In this document: positions 33,456 to 40,515 of the stretch, piece after piece
Layout of the letters: each line of letters starts with the position of its first letter
Position numbering within the stretch: the first letter of the stretch is position 1
Assembly (NCBI RefSeq): GCF_018780105.1
Contig: NZ_JADMKC010000018.1
Coordinates: forward strand, 1-40,515
Reading direction: 5' to 3'
Source of the DNA: Thiobacillus sp.
Lineage (GTDB): Bacteria > Pseudomonadota > Gammaproteobacteria > Burkholderiales > Thiobacillaceae
DNA length: 40,515 nucleotides
Notes under the pieces: model-generated
What the model was told of the DNA's origin: nothing
What the model saw: only the letters and a program-made list of their open reading frames with translations
Database searches by the model: none
Program-made: the position numbers and the translations under genes

Positions 33456-33482
33456 TGTCACAAAAGTGCCTCGGTTGACGTC
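33456..33482 (+). promoter_or_regulatory. ECF41-type promoter before the RND efflux operon
   Basis: TGTCACA (33456-33462), 16-base spacer, CGTC (33479-33482), identical in both elements and spacing to the sigma gene promoter at 31258-31284, while the spacers differ. It lies about 40 bases before the small frame at 33525 and 144 before the adaptor start. Confidence 0.8.
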
Positions 33483-33524
33483 TTGATCGTGGAGTGTTTC
33501 ACACAACTGACAGGAGTGCAGACC

Positions 33525-33629
33525 ATGCAAGCAAGAATCAATCATCAACACGCTGCCCCGGCGTGCAGCAGGCCATGCCCAAGCGCTGGGATACGTCTCA
33601 ATGCACAACGTGAAGGAGTGGTTCAGTGA
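33525..33629 (+). pseudogene. Short leader frame, possible remnant of a carboxymuconolactone decarboxylase-like gene
   Basis: ATG 33525 has AGGAG eight bases upstream. The frame reads MQARINHQHAAPACSRPCPS and ends with a TGA overlapping the adaptor GTG. Shifting by one base after HAAP gives GVQQAM, and shifting again gives QALGYVSMHN; together they resemble the start of AhpD/CMD-type proteins (MQAR...APG-QQAM-AL). That family is the usual ECF41 partner. The similarity is short, so a translated leader peptide with no ancestry is the alternative. Confidence 0.45.
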
Positions 33630-34774
33630 ACAACATGATTCGATCGGGCGTGCTGCTCGCTGCCTTGGTAGGCATCGGCGGTGCGATGGCCGCCTGGAAG
33701 TTCGACGCGGACTCTCAGGTCTCTGCCGCACAACCTGAACAGGCGGTAGTGGTTTCTGCCGCTACCGCGATGGCGCGCGAATACCGCACTGTCACCAACG
33801 TCATCGGCACGGTGCTCGCGCTGCGCTCTGTAACCCTGCGCAACGAACTACCCGGCACAGTGCATCAGGTGAACCTGCAGCCCGGTGCCGTCGTCGAGGC
33901 GGGAACCGTGCTGGTGGCGCTGGATGTGTCGGTGGAGCAGGCAGACCTGAAGGCGCAGGAGGCGCAGCTCGGCCTGGCCGAGGCCACGCTTAGGCGTCTG
34001 GAGCGGCTGCGCGGCTTCGACGCCATCTCCGAGATCGACCTCGACAAGGCACGCGCCGAGCGCGACGTGGCCGAGGCGCAGGTCGCGCGCACGCAGGCGC
34101 TGATCGCTCGCAAGATCATCCGCGTGCCGTTCCGCGCACGCGTGGGCCTAGCCGATCTACACGTAGGCCAGTACCTGAACGAAGGCACGGAGATAACCAC
34201 GCTGCAGAGTGTGGACGACGCGCTGCATGTCGACTTTGCGGTGCCACAGGGCGTAGCTGCGGCACTGAAGCCGGGCGACCGGGTGGGCGTCTTCTCGGAC
34301 AGCAGCAACAGCGCGACAGCGGGTCCCATCCAAGCACGCGTCGTAGCCGTCGATGCGCGGGTTGACCCGGCCACGCGCAATAGCATGGTGCGCGCCCGCA
34401 TCCAGCTTGGCCATGACACAGCCGCCATGAGGGCGTTGCCGGCGCCGGGCTCTTCTGTGCGCGTGAGTTTGGGCATAGGCGAGCCAGCGCCGGCCGTGGC
34501 GATTCCTGCCACTGCGCTGCGCAGGGGGCCGTCAGGCGATCACGTCTACGTGATCGCCACTGGCGGCGACAAACAACTGCGCGTGCAGCAGCGCCCTGTC
34601 AAGGTGGGCGCGATGCTGGGCGATGAAGTTCTGGTGGCCGGCCACCTCGCGGCGGGTGAGCTGGTCGCCACGTCAGGCTCGTTCAAGCTTCGCGACGCGG
34701 CTCTGGTGGCGGTGGCGAACGCAGGCACCGCGCGCACCCCGTCGGCCAGGGCGAATACCGCAACCGGCGGCTGA
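33626..34774 (+). CDS. RND efflux periplasmic adaptor (membrane fusion protein)
   Basis: 382 residues with a GTG start preceded by AAGGAG. An N-terminal signal/anchor (MIRSGVLLAALVGIGGAMAAW) leads to a lipoyl half (VTLRNELPGTVHQVNLQPGAVVEAGTVLVALD), an alpha-helical hairpin (AQLGLAEATLRRLERLRGFDAISEIDLDKARAERDVAEAQVARTQAL), the second lipoyl half (VPFRARVGLADLHVGQYL) and beta-barrel/membrane-proximal domains. It links the inner-membrane pump to the outer-membrane channel. First gene of a three-gene operon under the ECF41-type promoter. Confidence 0.94.
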   Translation: MNNMIRSGVLLAALVGIGGAMAAWKFDADSQVSAAQPEQAVVVSAATAMAREYRTVTNVIGTVLALRSVTLRNELPGTVHQVNLQPGAVVEAGTVLVALDVSVEQADLKAQEAQLGLAEATLRRLERLRGFDAISEIDLDKARAERDVAEAQVARTQALIARKIIRVPFRARVGLADLHVGQYLNEGTEITTLQSVDDALHVDFAVPQGVAAALKPGDRVGVFSDSSNSATAGPIQARVVAVDARVDPATRNSMVRARIQLGHDTAAMRALPAPGSSVRVSLGIGEPAPAVAIPATALRRGPSGDHVYVIATGGDKQLRVQQRPVKVGAMLGDEVLVAGHLAAGELVATSGSFKLRDAALVAVANAGTARTPSARANTATGG

Positions 34775-34785
34775 AGGAGCAAGCA

Positions 34786-37700
34786 ATGCGTTCATCCATC
34801 ACCGACCTCTTCATCCGCCACCCGGTGCTCGCCGTGGTGGTGAATATGATTATCGTGCTGGTCGGTTGGCGCGCTTTGTCAGCGCTGCCGGTGCAGCAGT
34901 ACCCCAGCCTCGAGAGTTCGTCCATCGTCATCACTACGGTCTACACCGGCGCCAGTGCCGAGACCGTGCGCGGTTTCCTCACCACGCCGATCGAGCGCGC
35001 GGTATCGGCCATCGGGGGGGTTGACCATGTGGAGTCGAGCAGCCGTGCCGGCGTGAGCGCCGTCACCGTGCACCTCAAGCTCAATCACAGTTCCACGGCG
35101 GCGCTGGCGGAGGTGACGGCCCGGCTGCAGCAGGTGCGCTCCGAGTTGCCGGGCGAGGCCGAGCCGCCGGCAGTGGAGGTGCAACGGGCCGACCGGCCCT
35201 ATGGCACCTTTTACCTGAGCTTCGCTTCCAAGGAGCGCAGCGTCTCGGCCATCACCGACTACCTGATGCGCAACCTACAGCCTCGACTGGCCACCATCGA
35301 AGGCGTGCAGCGTGTGACCAACAACGAGGGCGGCCGCAATCTCGCGATGCGGGTGTGGATCGATCCCGGCCGGCTCGCTGCACTGAACCTCACGCCCGGA
35401 GACGTGCAGGCCGCGCTGCAGCGCAACAACTACCTCGCCGCGGTAGGCCAGACGCGCAACGACCAGGTGCAGGTGAACGTGCTGGCCAACACCGACCTCC
35501 GCTCGGTGGAGGAATTCCGCCAGCTCATCGTGGCCGAACGGCATGGCTCGGTGGTGCGCTTGGCCGATGTGGCGCGTGTGGAGCTGGGCGCTGAGGAGGC
35601 ACAGCTGGCCGCCAAATACAATGAGCAGGAGGCGGTGTATCTCGGTATTTGGCCGGTGCCGGGAGCCAATGAACTGGAGGTGGCCGCGGGCCTACGCGCC
35701 AAGATGGCGGAGATCGCGCCCACGCTGCCCAAGGACATCGAGATGCGCCTGGTGTGGGATGGCACGATGTTCATGCGCGATGCGCTCAAGGAGATCAGCA
35801 AGACGCTGGCCGAGACAGTCGCCATCGTCGCGGTGGTGGTGTTCCTCTTCCTCGGTTCCGCACGCACGGCGCTGGTGCCGCTGGTGGCGATGCCCGTCTC
35901 GCTGATCGGCGCCGGCGCAGTAATGTATGCCTTCGGCTTCAGTCTGAACCTGCTCACCATCCTGGCGATCGTGCTGTCCGTGGGACTGGTAGTGGACGAT
36001 GCTATCGTCGTGGTCGAGAATGTAGAGCGCCACGTGCGCGAAGGCAAGGCGCGCATGGAGGCCGCGCTGGCCGGTGCGCGCGAGCTGTTCGGGCCCATCG
36101 TAGCGATGACGATCACGCTCGCGGCGGTGTACGCGCCCATCGGCATCCAGAGCGGGCTGACTGGCGCGCTTTTCCTCGAGTTCGCGATTACGCTCGCCGC
36201 AGCGGTGGTGGTCTCGGGTATCGTGGCGGTGACCCTGTCGCCGGTGATGAGCGCGCATTTCGTGCGCGAAGGCGGGCACCAGACACGACTCACCGTGTGG
36301 GTGAACAAACAGTTCGACCGTGTGCGTGCAGCTTATGGCCGTGTGCTCGATGTGACGCTCGGCATGCGAGCCGCAATCGTGCTGGCGGCACTGCTGATTT
36401 CATCCGCGGCCTATCCGCTCTATGTCTTCTCGCGCCAGGAGCTGGCGCCGGTGGAGGACCAGCGCCATATCAGCCTGTTCTACGAGGCGGCGCCCGATTC
36501 GTCGCTGGCCGCGACCAACCGTGACCACCTCGATGTGGTGAAGGCCGTGCGTGCATTTCCCGAGACCGAGTTCACCTGGTCGCTCACCGCCAACTGGGGT
36601 GGCTTCGGCGGCATCGTTGTGAAGGACTGGACGCAGCGCAACCGCTCCACCGAGGCGATGTATGGCGAAGTGTATGGCGCCGTCTCTCAGGTGCCGGGCT
36701 TGCGCGTGTTTCCACGTCTGGACCCGCCACTGCCGACACCCGGCCAGTACGACGTGGAGCTGGTGCTGCAGAGCGACGAGCCGCCGGAACAGCAGTTGGC
36801 CATCGTCTCGCGTGTAATCGAGGCCGGCATGAAGAGCGGCAAGTTCCTCTACGTAGACACCGACCTCAAGCTCGACATGCCCGAGGCGCGCGTGGTGCTC
36901 GACCGCGACCGCATCGCCGACCTGGGGCTGGACCTCGCCAGCGTGGGCCGCGAGCTGGGCACGCTGCTGGGCGGAAACTACGTCAACCGCTTCAACTGGT
37001 TCGACCGCAGCTACAAGGTCATCCCGCAGATCGGCGACGACGGCCGCGCCTCGATCGCACCACTGCTCGACCTGAAGATCAAGACGCCTGGCGGTGCGCT
37101 GGTGCCGGTTTCCACCTTCGCGCATGTGGAAACCAGCACCTCGCCGCGCGCACTCAACCGTTTCCAGCAGCGCAACGCGCTCAAGGTATTTGGCGGCGTC
37201 GCGCCGGGTGTCACCAAGGAAGAGGGCCTGCGCGTGCTGGAGGACGCGGCGCGCATGGTTGGTGGCGACCGGGTGGTATTGGACTATGCCGGAGAATCGC
37301 GACAGATCCGTCACGAGGGCTCGTCGCTGGCCGTCACGCTGGGCTTCAGCCTGGTACTGATTTATCTGGTGCTCGCGGCGCAGTTCAAGAGCTTCCGCGA
37401 TCCGCTGATCGTACTGCTGGGCTCGGTGCCGCTGGCCATCTCCGGTGCGCTGGTGTTCAGCTTCCTCGACCTCACCACCATCAACATCTACTCGCAGGTG
37501 GGCCTGATCACGCTGGTTGGCCTGATCGCGAAGAACGGCATTCTGATCGTTGAATTCGCCAACACGCTGCAGGAGCGCGGGTTGGACAAGCTGTCCGCGC
37601 TGCGCGAAGCGACGCTGACGCGCCTGCGGCCGGTGCTGATGACCTCGGCCGCCACGGTGTTCGGCCACCTGCCGCTGGTGCTTGCGTTAGGCCCGGGTGC

Positions 37701-37875
37701 GCAGGCGCGCAACAGCATCGGCACGGTACTGGTCACCGGCATGGTGATCGGCACGGTGTTCACGCTGGTGGTGGTGCCGGTGTTCTACATGCTGATCGCG
37801 AAGGACCGTCGCGGCGAGGCCGCCCATGAAGCGGCGGCACCTGCTGCCGCTGGCGCCATCGCGGTAGCGAGCTGA
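34786..37875 (+). CDS. RND multidrug efflux pump (inner membrane)
   Basis: 1029 residues, full length. Opens MRSSITDLFIRHPVLAVVVNMIIVLVG, first membrane helix. Proton-relay residues are in TM4: LSVGLVVDDAIVVVENVERH (D-D). The two large periplasmic loops with porter and docking domains are present (YPSLESSSIVITTVYTGASAETVRGFLTTPIE...). The late motif GLIAKNGILIVEFAN and the AALTRLRPVLMTS-like ATLTRLRPVLMTSAATVFGHLPL are typical of HAE1-type pumps. Substrates unknown. Eleven bases after the adaptor. Confidence 0.96.
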   Translation: MRSSITDLFIRHPVLAVVVNMIIVLVGWRALSALPVQQYPSLESSSIVITTVYTGASAETVRGFLTTPIERAVSAIGGVDHVESSSRAGVSAVTVHLKLNHSSTAALAEVTARLQQVRSELPGEAEPPAVEVQRADRPYGTFYLSFASKERSVSAITDYLMRNLQPRLATIEGVQRVTNNEGGRNLAMRVWIDPGRLAALNLTPGDVQAALQRNNYLAAVGQTRNDQVQVNVLANTDLRSVEEFRQLIVAERHGSVVRLADVARVELGAEEAQLAAKYNEQEAVYLGIWPVPGANELEVAAGLRAKMAEIAPTLPKDIEMRLVWDGTMFMRDALKEISKTLAETVAIVAVVVFLFLGSARTALVPLVAMPVSLIGAGAVMYAFGFSLNLLTILAIVLSVGLVVDDAIVVVENVERHVREGKARMEAALAGARELFGPIVAMTITLAAVYAPIGIQSGLTGALFLEFAITLAAAVVVSGIVAVTLSPVMSAHFVREGGHQTRLTVWVNKQFDRVRAAYGRVLDVTLGMRAAIVLAALLISSAAYPLYVFSRQELAPVEDQRHISLFYEAAPDSSLAATNRDHLDVVKAVRAFPETEFTWSLTANWGGFGGIVVKDWTQRNRSTEAMYGEVYGAVSQVPGLRVFPRLDPPLPTPGQYDVELVLQSDEPPEQQLAIVSRVIEAGMKSGKFLYVDTDLKLDMPEARVVLDRDRIADLGLDLASVGRELGTLLGGNYVNRFNWFDRSYKVIPQIGDDGRASIAPLLDLKIKTPGGALVPVSTFAHVETSTSPRALNRFQQRNALKVFGGVAPGVTKEEGLRVLEDAARMVGGDRVVLDYAGESRQIRHEGSSLAVTLGFSLVLIYLVLAAQFKSFRDPLIVLLGSVPLAISGALVFSFLDLTTINIYSQVGLITLVGLIAKNGILIVEFANTLQERGLDKLSALREATLTRLRPVLMTSAATVFGHLPLVLALGPGAQARNSIGTVLVTGMVIGTVFTLVVVPVFYMLIAKDRRGEAAHEAAAPAAAGAIAVAS

Positions 37876-37891
37876 TGAAAAGGAGCAGGTG

Positions 37892-39292
37892 ATGAAGACG
37901 ACTCTTTCGTTACTGGCCATGTCGCTGATGATCACCGGTTGCGCTAGTCTGGCACCGGATTACCAGCGCCCCACGGCGCCGGTGGTTCAGGCGTGGCCGT
38001 CGGAAACTGGGGGCACGTCCGCCCACGCGGGTGATGCCGTGGCCGACCGGACGTGGCAGCAGTTCTTCACCGACGAGCGGTTGCGGGAGCTCATCGGCCA
38101 GGCGCTGGAGCACAACCGCGACCTGCGGGTGGCCGCCCTCAACATCGAACGAGCACGGGCGCTGTACCGTATCGAGCAGGCCGACCGGCTACCGACGGTG
38201 AGCGTGGGCTCAGGCATCGCGGTACACCGCACACCAGGCAGCCTCACAGCCAGCGGTGCGGCGGAGACGGAGCGTCGCTATGACGTGGTCGTCGGCATCA
38301 GCGGCTACGAGCTGGATTTTTTCGGCCGCGTGCGCAGCCTGAACGAGGCCGCGCTGCAGGAGTTCCTGGCCACCGAACAGGCCCGTGACAGTGCGCAGAT
38401 CAGCTTGGTGGCCGAAGTGGCCAATGCCTACCTCACGCTCGCGGCCGATCGCGAGCACCAGCGGCTCGCGCGCGAGACGCTGGACAACCAGCGCAACGCC
38501 CATGCGCTGATCCAGCGCCTTGTCGAATCTGGCGTGGCCTCGCAGATCGACTTGCGCCGCTCGCAGACCACGGTGGACACGGCCCGTGCCGACCTTGCGC
38601 GATATACCGCTCAGGCCGCGCAAGCGGAGAACGCGCTGGCCTTGCTGGCGGGTGGGTCGATTCATCCCTCGCTGTTGCCGGATTCGCTGGCGCCGGTGGC
38701 CTTGCTGGACACCCTGCCGGTGGGTGTTCCTTCGCAGGTGCTGCAGCGCCGGCCGGACATCCGCAGCGCCGAGCACCGCCTGCAGGCCGCGCACGCACAG
38801 ATCGGCGCCGCGCGCGCGGCCTATTTCCCCAGCATTACGCTCACCGCGAGTGGCGGGGTGGCCAGTGGCGCGCTGTCTGAGCTTTTCAAGAGCGGCTCCG
38901 GCGCCTGGGCCTTCGTGCCGTTGGTCACGCTGCCCATTTTCGATAGTGGGCGGCGCCGGGCCGCGGTGGAGGTGGCCGAGGCAGAACGCGGGATATTGCT
39001 GGCGGAGTACGAAGGCGCTGTGCAACGCGCCTTCCGCGAGGTGGCCGACGGTCTGGCGGTGCGCAGCACGCTGGGCCAGCAGTTGGAAGCGGGGGAGTCG
39101 CTGGTGGCGGCCACGGCCGACATTTTCAGACTTTCGGAGATCCGCTTCCGCCAGGGTGAGCAGAGCTACCTGGAGGTGCTGGACGCGCAGCGCGAGATGT
39201 ATGCGGCCCAGCAGGGCCTGATCGCGGTGCAGCTGACGCGTCTCGCGAACCAGGTGTCGCTTTACAAGGCGCTGGGCGGCGGATGGAGCTGA
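37892..39292 (+). CDS. Outer-membrane efflux lipoprotein (NodT/OprM type)
   Basis: 466 residues from ATG 37892, with AGGAG six bases ahead; a GTG one codon earlier is possible. Lipobox MITGC puts the lipidated cysteine at residue 17. Then CASLAPDYQRPTAPV, the standard NodT-family start, two TolC-type repeats (LIGQALEHNRDLRVAALNIERAR ... and VLQRRPDIRSAEHRLQAAHAQIGAARAAYFPSITL). It forms the exit duct of the pump. Sixteen bases after the pump gene, completing the tripartite system. Confidence 0.95.
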   Translation: MKTTLSLLAMSLMITGCASLAPDYQRPTAPVVQAWPSETGGTSAHAGDAVADRTWQQFFTDERLRELIGQALEHNRDLRVAALNIERARALYRIEQADRLPTVSVGSGIAVHRTPGSLTASGAAETERRYDVVVGISGYELDFFGRVRSLNEAALQEFLATEQARDSAQISLVAEVANAYLTLAADREHQRLARETLDNQRNAHALIQRLVESGVASQIDLRRSQTTVDTARADLARYTAQAAQAENALALLAGGSIHPSLLPDSLAPVALLDTLPVGVPSQVLQRRPDIRSAEHRLQAAHAQIGAARAAYFPSITLTASGGVASGALSELFKSGSGAWAFVPLVTLPIFDSGRRRAAVEVAEAERGILLAEYEGAVQRAFREVADGLAVRSTLGQQLEAGESLVAATADIFRLSEIRFRQGEQSYLEVLDAQREMYAAQQGLIAVQLTRLANQVSLYKALGGGWS

Positions 39293-39461
39293 GGTCACGG
39301 CTGGCGTGCGATCTGCGGAGATACGCGGCGCAACGTCCAAATCCACCGCATCGGTCCAGGTGCCATGGCGACCAACACTTGCGAGGGGGATCGGCCCGCT
39401 GGCCGGCTCGTTTGTCGCGGTGGGGCCTACTGAATTCGAGAAAGGAACTGCTGAATTGGAT

Positions 39462-40406
39462 ATGACCCGTATGTCGATCCCGACGGGCAGGGTCTACCTG
39501 GCCGTCACAATCACCACCTTCTTCTGGGGCGCGAATTTCGTACTTGCAGGTTGGGTGCTGGAGGATCTGTCACCCGATTGGGCCAGCGCGTTGCGTTTCC
39601 TGTTTGGCGCCGGGCTGATGTCCGTCCTTGCCTGGTGGCGAGGCGAAAATCTGGCTGGCCTGGCGCGGCGATATGCAGCGAACTATCTGCTGCTAGGACT
39701 GGTCGGCATCGTCGGTTTCAACCTCCTGTTCTTTAGGGCCATGCAGACAACCTCGGCGGACAACGGTGCGCTCATCATGGCGACCAACCCACTGCTTACC
39801 ACCTTGCTCGCGGCGGCAACGCTGCGTGAGCGTGTTAGCGCGAAGCATTGGGCAGCCCTACCGATCGCGCTTTCTGGTGTGGCCATCGTTATCACCCATG
39901 GCGAACTGGCCCGCTTGCAGCATCTTCAGATCGTGGAGGGCGATCTGCTCATGCTGGGCGCTAACCTGACCTGGGCGGCGTTCAATATTTGCTCGCGCCG
40001 TTTTTCGCCCAATGCATCGGCCATCGCCAATACGGCGCTGATGATGAGCACTGGTGCGCTGGTGTTGTTGGCGATCGCGGCGGCTAGCGGGGCTGCCCTT
40101 TCCATGCCGGGACCACAGGCGTTCTCGGCGCTCGTCATCATGACTATCGCCGGCACGGTGTTGGCGTATCTTTTCTGGGGCATTGGAATTCGGCAACTCG
40201 GCGCCGGCAGGACCTCACTGTTCCTGAACCTCGTGCCGGTGTTCGCCATGCTGGTCGGCGCATCGGCCGGCGAGTGGCCCAACTCGGCGCAAATTACCGG
40301 CGGCGCTCTAGTGCTGACAGGAATGATTATCGCGATCCTCCCCGCGCGGCAAGGCGTCATGGTGCGGGCCGGTGAATCATATTTTCCGAAACGCCATCAC
40401 GAATGA
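39462..40406 (+). CDS. EamA/DMT-family transporter
   Basis: 314 residues with about ten membrane helices in two EamA repeats: VYLAVTITTFFWGANFVLAGWVLEDLSPDWASALRFL and, in the second half, GDLLMLGANLTWAAFNICSRRFS. ALIMATNPLLTTLLAAATLRERVS is the conserved end of the first repeat, and LFLNLVPVFAMLVGASAGEWPNSAQITGGALVLTGM that of the second. An exporter of amino acids or metabolites, substrate unknown. Start ATG 39462 or 39471; upstream Shine-Dalgarno is weak. The 170 bases before it hold no other gene. It may be co-transcribed with the RND operon. Confidence 0.93.
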   Translation: MTRMSIPTGRVYLAVTITTFFWGANFVLAGWVLEDLSPDWASALRFLFGAGLMSVLAWWRGENLAGLARRYAANYLLLGLVGIVGFNLLFFRAMQTTSADNGALIMATNPLLTTLLAAATLRERVSAKHWAALPIALSGVAIVITHGELARLQHLQIVEGDLLMLGANLTWAAFNICSRRFSPNASAIANTALMMSTGALVLLAIAAASGAALSMPGPQAFSALVIMTIAGTVLAYLFWGIGIRQLGAGRTSLFLNLVPVFAMLVGASAGEWPNSAQITGGALVLTGMIIAILPARQGVMVRAGESYFPKRHHE

Positions 40407-40464
40407 CGGTTTATAAAGCGTCATTTAGGATGGACACTTTACGTTAGGTGCCTGAAAGACTCGC

Positions 40465-40515
40465 ATGCCAAACCGCCTTGCCTCATGCAGTTGTGGTCAG
40501 CTCACTGCCGAAGTC
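40465..40515 (+). CDS. GFA (Mss4-like) family protein, N-terminus only
   Basis: Seventeen codons to the window edge: MPNRLASCSCGQLTAEV. The SCSCGQL motif is the first zinc-binding part of GFA (glutathione-dependent formaldehyde-activating enzyme-like) proteins. The ATG is 15 bases after GTTAGGT (40443-40449). Confidence 0.75.
   Translation, partial: MPNRLASCSCGQLTAEV

Overview
The window looks like a GC-rich betaproteobacterial chromosome (Nitrosomonadales/Thiobacillus-like is my guess from gene content and codon use; no rRNA or marker gene fixes the taxon). No tRNA, rRNA or CRISPR array was recognised.

1-4.2 kb is the attI end of a chromosomal integron. The integrase intI (3230-4213, +) faces away from a cassette array read on the minus strand: attI, a cassette for an unknown protein, an SMI1/KNR4-like cassette, an NTF2-like cassette, and the start of a fourth cassette cut by the left edge. 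Three attC sites are visible. An IS110/IS1111-type element sits exactly in the outer core of one attC, and its non-coding tail holds short sequences that match its own ends and the attC core, as expected for a guide (bridge/seek) RNA. intI is translationally coupled to tadA and to a YkuD L,D-transpeptidase gene.

4.2-11.4 kb holds housekeeping and stress genes: MOSC protein, a umuDC pair with a palindromic operator at the umuD start, a BCAM0308-like zinc protein, a DJ-1/PfpI protein, a 54-residue membrane protein, an acidic unknown, an APH-like kinase and a 196-bp MITE that supplies the stop codon of the next gene.

11.4-20.5 kb is a compact stress-survival cluster: a divergent PRPP synthetase, a small acidic protein, archease, RtcB RNA ligase, nicotinamidase, nicotinate phosphoribosyltransferase, a Lon-type protease with an N-terminal AAA module, a UspA protein and a ribosome hibernation factor fused to a cold-shock domain. 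PRPP synthesis feeds NAD salvage; RtcB/archease repair RNA; the last protein probably parks ribosomes.

20.5-26 kb, mostly minus strand: CapA-like metallophosphatase, PolX, Mth938-like protein, potD and a 5'-truncated potC.

26-31.2 kb: a run of small, self-standing plus-strand genes (NTF2-like, VOC, DUF1697, ABM, RBBP9-like hydrolase, DUF4260, a VOC remnant), some with integron-core-like ends, bounded by two MarR regulators, the second divergent from an Old Yellow Enzyme gene with a clear operator.

31.2-40.5 kb: an ECF41 sigma factor, a LysR regulator, an RND efflux operon (adaptor, pump, outer-membrane channel), an EamA transporter and the first codons of a GFA-family gene. The known ECF41 promoter pattern TGTCACA-N16-CGTC occurs twice with exact spacing: before the sigma gene itself and before the RND operon. 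This suggests that the efflux pump belongs to the ECF41 regulon, apparently in place of the usual oxidoreductase/decarboxylase partner, of which a broken remnant may survive in the RND leader.
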